Of a stretch of DNA of 64,000 bases, positions 62,956 through 64,000 are shown piece by piece. The position numbers and the translations under genes are program-made. Within the stretch, counting starts at the first letter, position 1; every line of letters starts with the position of its first letter. The stretch is from NCBI RefSeq assembly GCF_000813325.1, contig NZ_BBQE01000006.1. One strand, 5' to 3'. Origin of the DNA: Sulfurospirillum cavolei (GTDB lineage: Bacteria; Campylobacterota; Campylobacteria; Campylobacterales; Sulfurospirillaceae). The notes beneath the pieces were generated by a model, which worked only from the letters and a program-made list of their open reading frames with translations, made no database searches and was not told where the DNA came from.

Positions 62956-63582
62956 TTAATGCTCATCAAGCAATAGTTTCAACCCTAAAAAGAGAAAGAG
63001 AACTCCGACGGTTTTATGAAACCATCGAATTGCGAAATGATCCGACGTTAGTTTTTGCAGTGCAAGCGTTGCACTCCATGCGATCAAAATATTCCATAAC
63101 GTTCCGTTCACGTTAAAGACGACGCCTAAAAAGAGCATGCTTAAGGAGTGGTATTGCGCTTGTTGATCCACAAACTGAGGTAAAAATGCTAAGAAAAAAA
63201 GTGCGACTTTGGGGTTGAGCGCGTTGGTTAAACACCCTTGCCAAAAAATCGTTTGAAACGAGACAAATCGCGCACGTTGCGACGAAACGAGAGAGGCACT
63301 TTGAAAGATCATCTTAAAGCCTAAATACAAAAGGTACAACGCACCGATGACCTTCACGACCGTAAACGCCGTTGCGGAAGCAACGAGAAGCGCCGATAAG
63401 CCGACGCTTGCCGCCACGATATGCACCATACATCCTGTCGAAATTCCCAAAGCCGCCGCCAAACCGCCTTTAAAGCCTCGTGACGAAGCGTGTGAAAGAA
63501 TATAAAACGTATCGGCTCCGGGCGTCATATTGAGCAGTAAACCGGAGACGACAAAAAGCCAAAGATCGTGTGTTCCGAACAT
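62956..63582 (-). CDS. LysE family amino-acid exporter
   Basis: The 208-residue protein has six hydrophobic segments and the RhtB/LysE-type start LLNMTPGADTFYILSHASSRGFKGGLAAALG. The central phrase FWQGCLTNALNPKVALFFLAFLPQFV follows. Members export basic amino acids, homoserine or threonine. The substrate is unknown here. The ATG is preceded by AAGGAGAACG. It stands alone, with a partial membrane gene upstream on the same strand. Confidence 0.92.
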   Translation of the reverse strand: MFGTHDLWLFVVSGLLLNMTPGADTFYILSHASSRGFKGGLAAALGISTGCMVHIVAASVGLSALLVASATAFTVVKVIGALYLLYLGFKMIFQSASLVSSQRARFVSFQTIFWQGCLTNALNPKVALFFLAFLPQFVDQQAQYHSLSMLFLGVVFNVNGTLWNILIAWSATLALQKLTSDHFAIRWFHKTVGVLFLFLGLKLLLDEH

Positions 63583-63624
63583 CGTTCTCCTTGCGTTGCT
63601 TCAGGGTGCTCTGTTTTGAAGAGT

Positions 63625-63990
63625 TTATCGCGTACTATTATAGTGTGAACTTCCCCAAAATCCAAGCAATCCAACCGGTAAAAGCAATACCCACTGCGGT
63701 AATTTAAACCACCAACCGCTTGATGTTTGCATTGCTATCACGGCTAAAAAGATACCGCCGAAAGAGCACCACAAAAAAGCAATGCACCTCACGGTTACAA
63801 GCAGCTCTTTCGTACAGGCATAAGAACTTCGCACAAAAATCAATGCCGAAAACCCTAGCGTGACCGAAACCATATGCCATAGAGCATACAAAACCAGCTT
63901 CGCTTCTTCGCCCATAGGCGTCGCGAGCAATACCGAAACGACATCCGCCCCGCCTGCAATGACGTGAATCAGCGTCGTTACCAGTGCCAA
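63625..63990 (-). CDS. Partial membrane protein cut by the window end
   Basis: The 3' end of this minus-strand gene is inside the window. The visible 121 residues hold about four hydrophobic segments (VLYALWHMVSVTLGFSALIF, VRCIAFLWCSFGGIFLAVIA, LPQWVLLLPVGLLGFW). The reading frame stays open to the window edge with AGLLALVTTLIHVIAGG, so the true start is outside. The TTG at 63990 is only the first possible start. I do not recognise the family. Confidence 0.55.
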   Translation of the reverse strand: MALVTTLIHVIAGGADVVSVLLATPMGEEAKLVLYALWHMVSVTLGFSALIFVRSSYACTKELLVTVRCIAFLWCSFGGIFLAVIAMQTSSGWWFKLPQWVLLLPVGLLGFWGSSHYNSTR

Positions 63991-64000
63991 AAGCCCTGCT

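Noticed and set aside
1..64000. tRNA or rRNA genes, CRISPR arrays, insertion sequences or prophage
   Set aside because: A read of both strands showed no clover-leaf candidates with CCA ends, no spaced direct repeats and no transposase or integrase frames.

Overview
The window looks like a chromosomal stretch from a member of the Campylobacterota, most likely Sulfurospirillum or a close relative. This is inference from gene content and order. The lineage markers are an HP0268-type protein next to miaB, a nuc-argS-tatA-gmk-ChePep block in the Helicobacter pylori order, a frdCAB operon of the Wolinella/Campylobacter type, a tandem dynamin-like pair as in Campylobacter jejuni, a 365-residue RF2 without the programmed frameshift, and a NusA with no C-terminal repeats. 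Genes are densely packed and no stretch above 300 bases lacks a gene. I saw no tRNA, rRNA, insertion sequence, prophage or CRISPR array.

Layout. 1-2000: a BrnT-type toxin-antitoxin pair and hcp (hybrid cluster protein) behind a perfect TTGAT-N4-ATCAA box. 2000-13500: mostly housekeeping genes (uppS, rho, dnaX, prfB, panC, rimO, tilS) with a short asparaginase-domain protein, an EI24-like membrane protein and a DUF945-like protein. 13400-15600: three genes resembling PilM/PilN/PilO, possibly part of the competence apparatus. 15700-19300: an acyltransferase, miaB, the HP0268-like gene and nusA. 19300-24200: an operon on the minus strand reading gap-pgk-tpiA-fabI-ABC permease-small lipoprotein. 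24300-25200: nadD and rsfS in one uninterrupted reading frame. 25200-26850: a frameshifted di-haem cytochrome c peroxidase divergent from a PerR/Fur-family regulator, with duplicated operator-like repeats between them. 27000-31300: a three-gene module of outer-membrane TonB-type receptor, small periplasmic protein and inner-membrane GGDEF-EAL protein. 31300-37800: nuclease, argS, two tatA genes, gmk, ChePep, fliR and a LolD-like ATPase. 37900-45400: tsf, rpsB, mlaA-mlaC, trpA, an Hpt protein and panB-ruvB-AI-2E-type transporter. 45400-54500: the dynamin-like pair, frdCAB and lgt. 54600-64000: two large GGDEF sensor proteins, Hsp20, a Crp/Fnr regulator, a YchJ-like protein, an MFS exporter, a LysE-type exporter and a partial membrane protein.

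Shared themes are anaerobic respiration and nitrosative or peroxide defence (frdCAB, hcp, cytochrome c peroxidase, Crp/Fnr and PerR-type regulators), envelope building (uppS, lgt, mlaAC, tatA, acyltransferase, dynamins), polar motility (fliR, ChePep) and cyclic-di-GMP signalling (three GGDEF proteins).

The signal that ordinary annotation does not explain is a dispersed 10-base palindrome, TTACATGTAA. I count nine exact copies where about 0.1 is expected by chance. Copies lie inside genes and in intergenic positions, and one inverted pair forms the nusA terminator. That arrangement resembles the DNA-uptake words of Haemophilus and Neisseria, and the window also carries PilMNO-like genes that may belong to a transformation machine.
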